Source: Russula earlei (lineage: Eukaryota; Basidiomycota; Agaricomycetes; Russulales; Russulaceae). From it: 17,578 nucleotides of DNA. This document shows, piece by piece, positions 17,471-17,578 of the stretch. Each line of letters opens with the position of its first letter. Positions within the stretch are counted from its first letter, which is position 1. The stretch spans positions 1 to 17,578 of the forward strand of contig JAGFNK010000959.1 of the NCBI GenBank assembly GCA_025769875.1. Direction: 5' to 3'. Under the pieces are notes generated by a model. It was given only the letters and a program-made list of their open reading frames with translations, ran no database searches and was not told the origin of the DNA. The translations under genes and the position numbers were made by a program.

Positions 17471-17578
17471 ACACACCTGCACCCGAACCCTGCTGTCACG
17501 TGACGGCTTCCCTCACGCGCGATGTTACGCTTCGAGTTGTGCATTTTCTTGGCCAGCTCTCAGCCCATCATTTCCTTC

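Larger units (their letters stand above)
14392..17578 (+). mobile_element. Element C: non-autonomous Helitron, cut by window end
   Basis: It begins TCAGAACGGAGAGTCA after element B's tail, with the same 9-bp hairpin arms (14414-14422, 14435-14443). The first 300 bp are nearly identical to B. The last visible bases (TTTTCTTGGCCAGCTCTCAG and following) match B at about 13777-13808, so by analogy some 580 bp of 3' region should lie beyond the window. It is longer than B over the shared interval because of a captured GC-rich fragment, a tandem minisatellite and an internal duplication. No transposase sequence is present in the visible part. Confidence 0.6.

Overview
The window looks like accessory, transposon-rich DNA from a mushroom-forming basidiomycete (Agaricomycetes). 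The evidence is a FunK1-type fungal protein kinase gene, GT-AG introns of about 50 bp, and a multi-exon fungal Helitron RepHel gene. The genus cannot be named from the sequence alone. No rRNA, tRNA, CRISPR array or bacterial operon structure was seen.

Layout. Positions 1-289 are palindromic or simple repeats. Positions 290-1445 hold the C-terminal two thirds of a FunK1 kinase gene in three exons; its N-terminal part is missing or lies outside the window. Positions 1446-2306 are AT-rich intergenic DNA ending in a short simple repeat. From about 2307 to the end I read three Helitron-type elements lying head to tail in the same orientation. Element A (about 2307-11170) carries an apparently intact RepHel transposase. 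Element B (about 11171-14391) has matching termini but no transposase. Element C (about 14392 to beyond 17578) also lacks a transposase in the part visible. The repeated A/B and B/C junctions support this: a hairpin ending in RCTTG, the 13-nt tail TACTTATATTAAA, then TCAGAACGGAGAGTCA. The canonical Helitron 3' CTRR end is not seen, so the exact ends are uncertain by roughly 10 nt.

How it fits together. Element A's gene encodes a predicted 1731-residue protein from four exons: a proline-rich N-terminus with an (AP)40 tract, a Cys-rich finger, an HUH Rep domain with two Tyr, and a PIF1-like helicase. It could act in cis on A and in trans on B and C, which share its termini. The 5' parts of all three elements are pyrimidine-rich mosaics. 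In them, intron-like blocks (GTGCGT or GTACGC, a polypyrimidine run, then YAG) are often followed by a degenerate GC-rich, exon-like block. Two GC-rich stretches (about 4541-4870 in A, 15335-15689 in C) look like captured host-gene pieces that I cannot identify. Motifs such as GGATTACACATGA are iterated near the 3' ends and are candidate Rep-binding iterons.

The most interesting signals are the tandem array with interchangeable 3' hairpins and the repeated intron/exon-like modules. The module interpretation is inference and needs transcript data.
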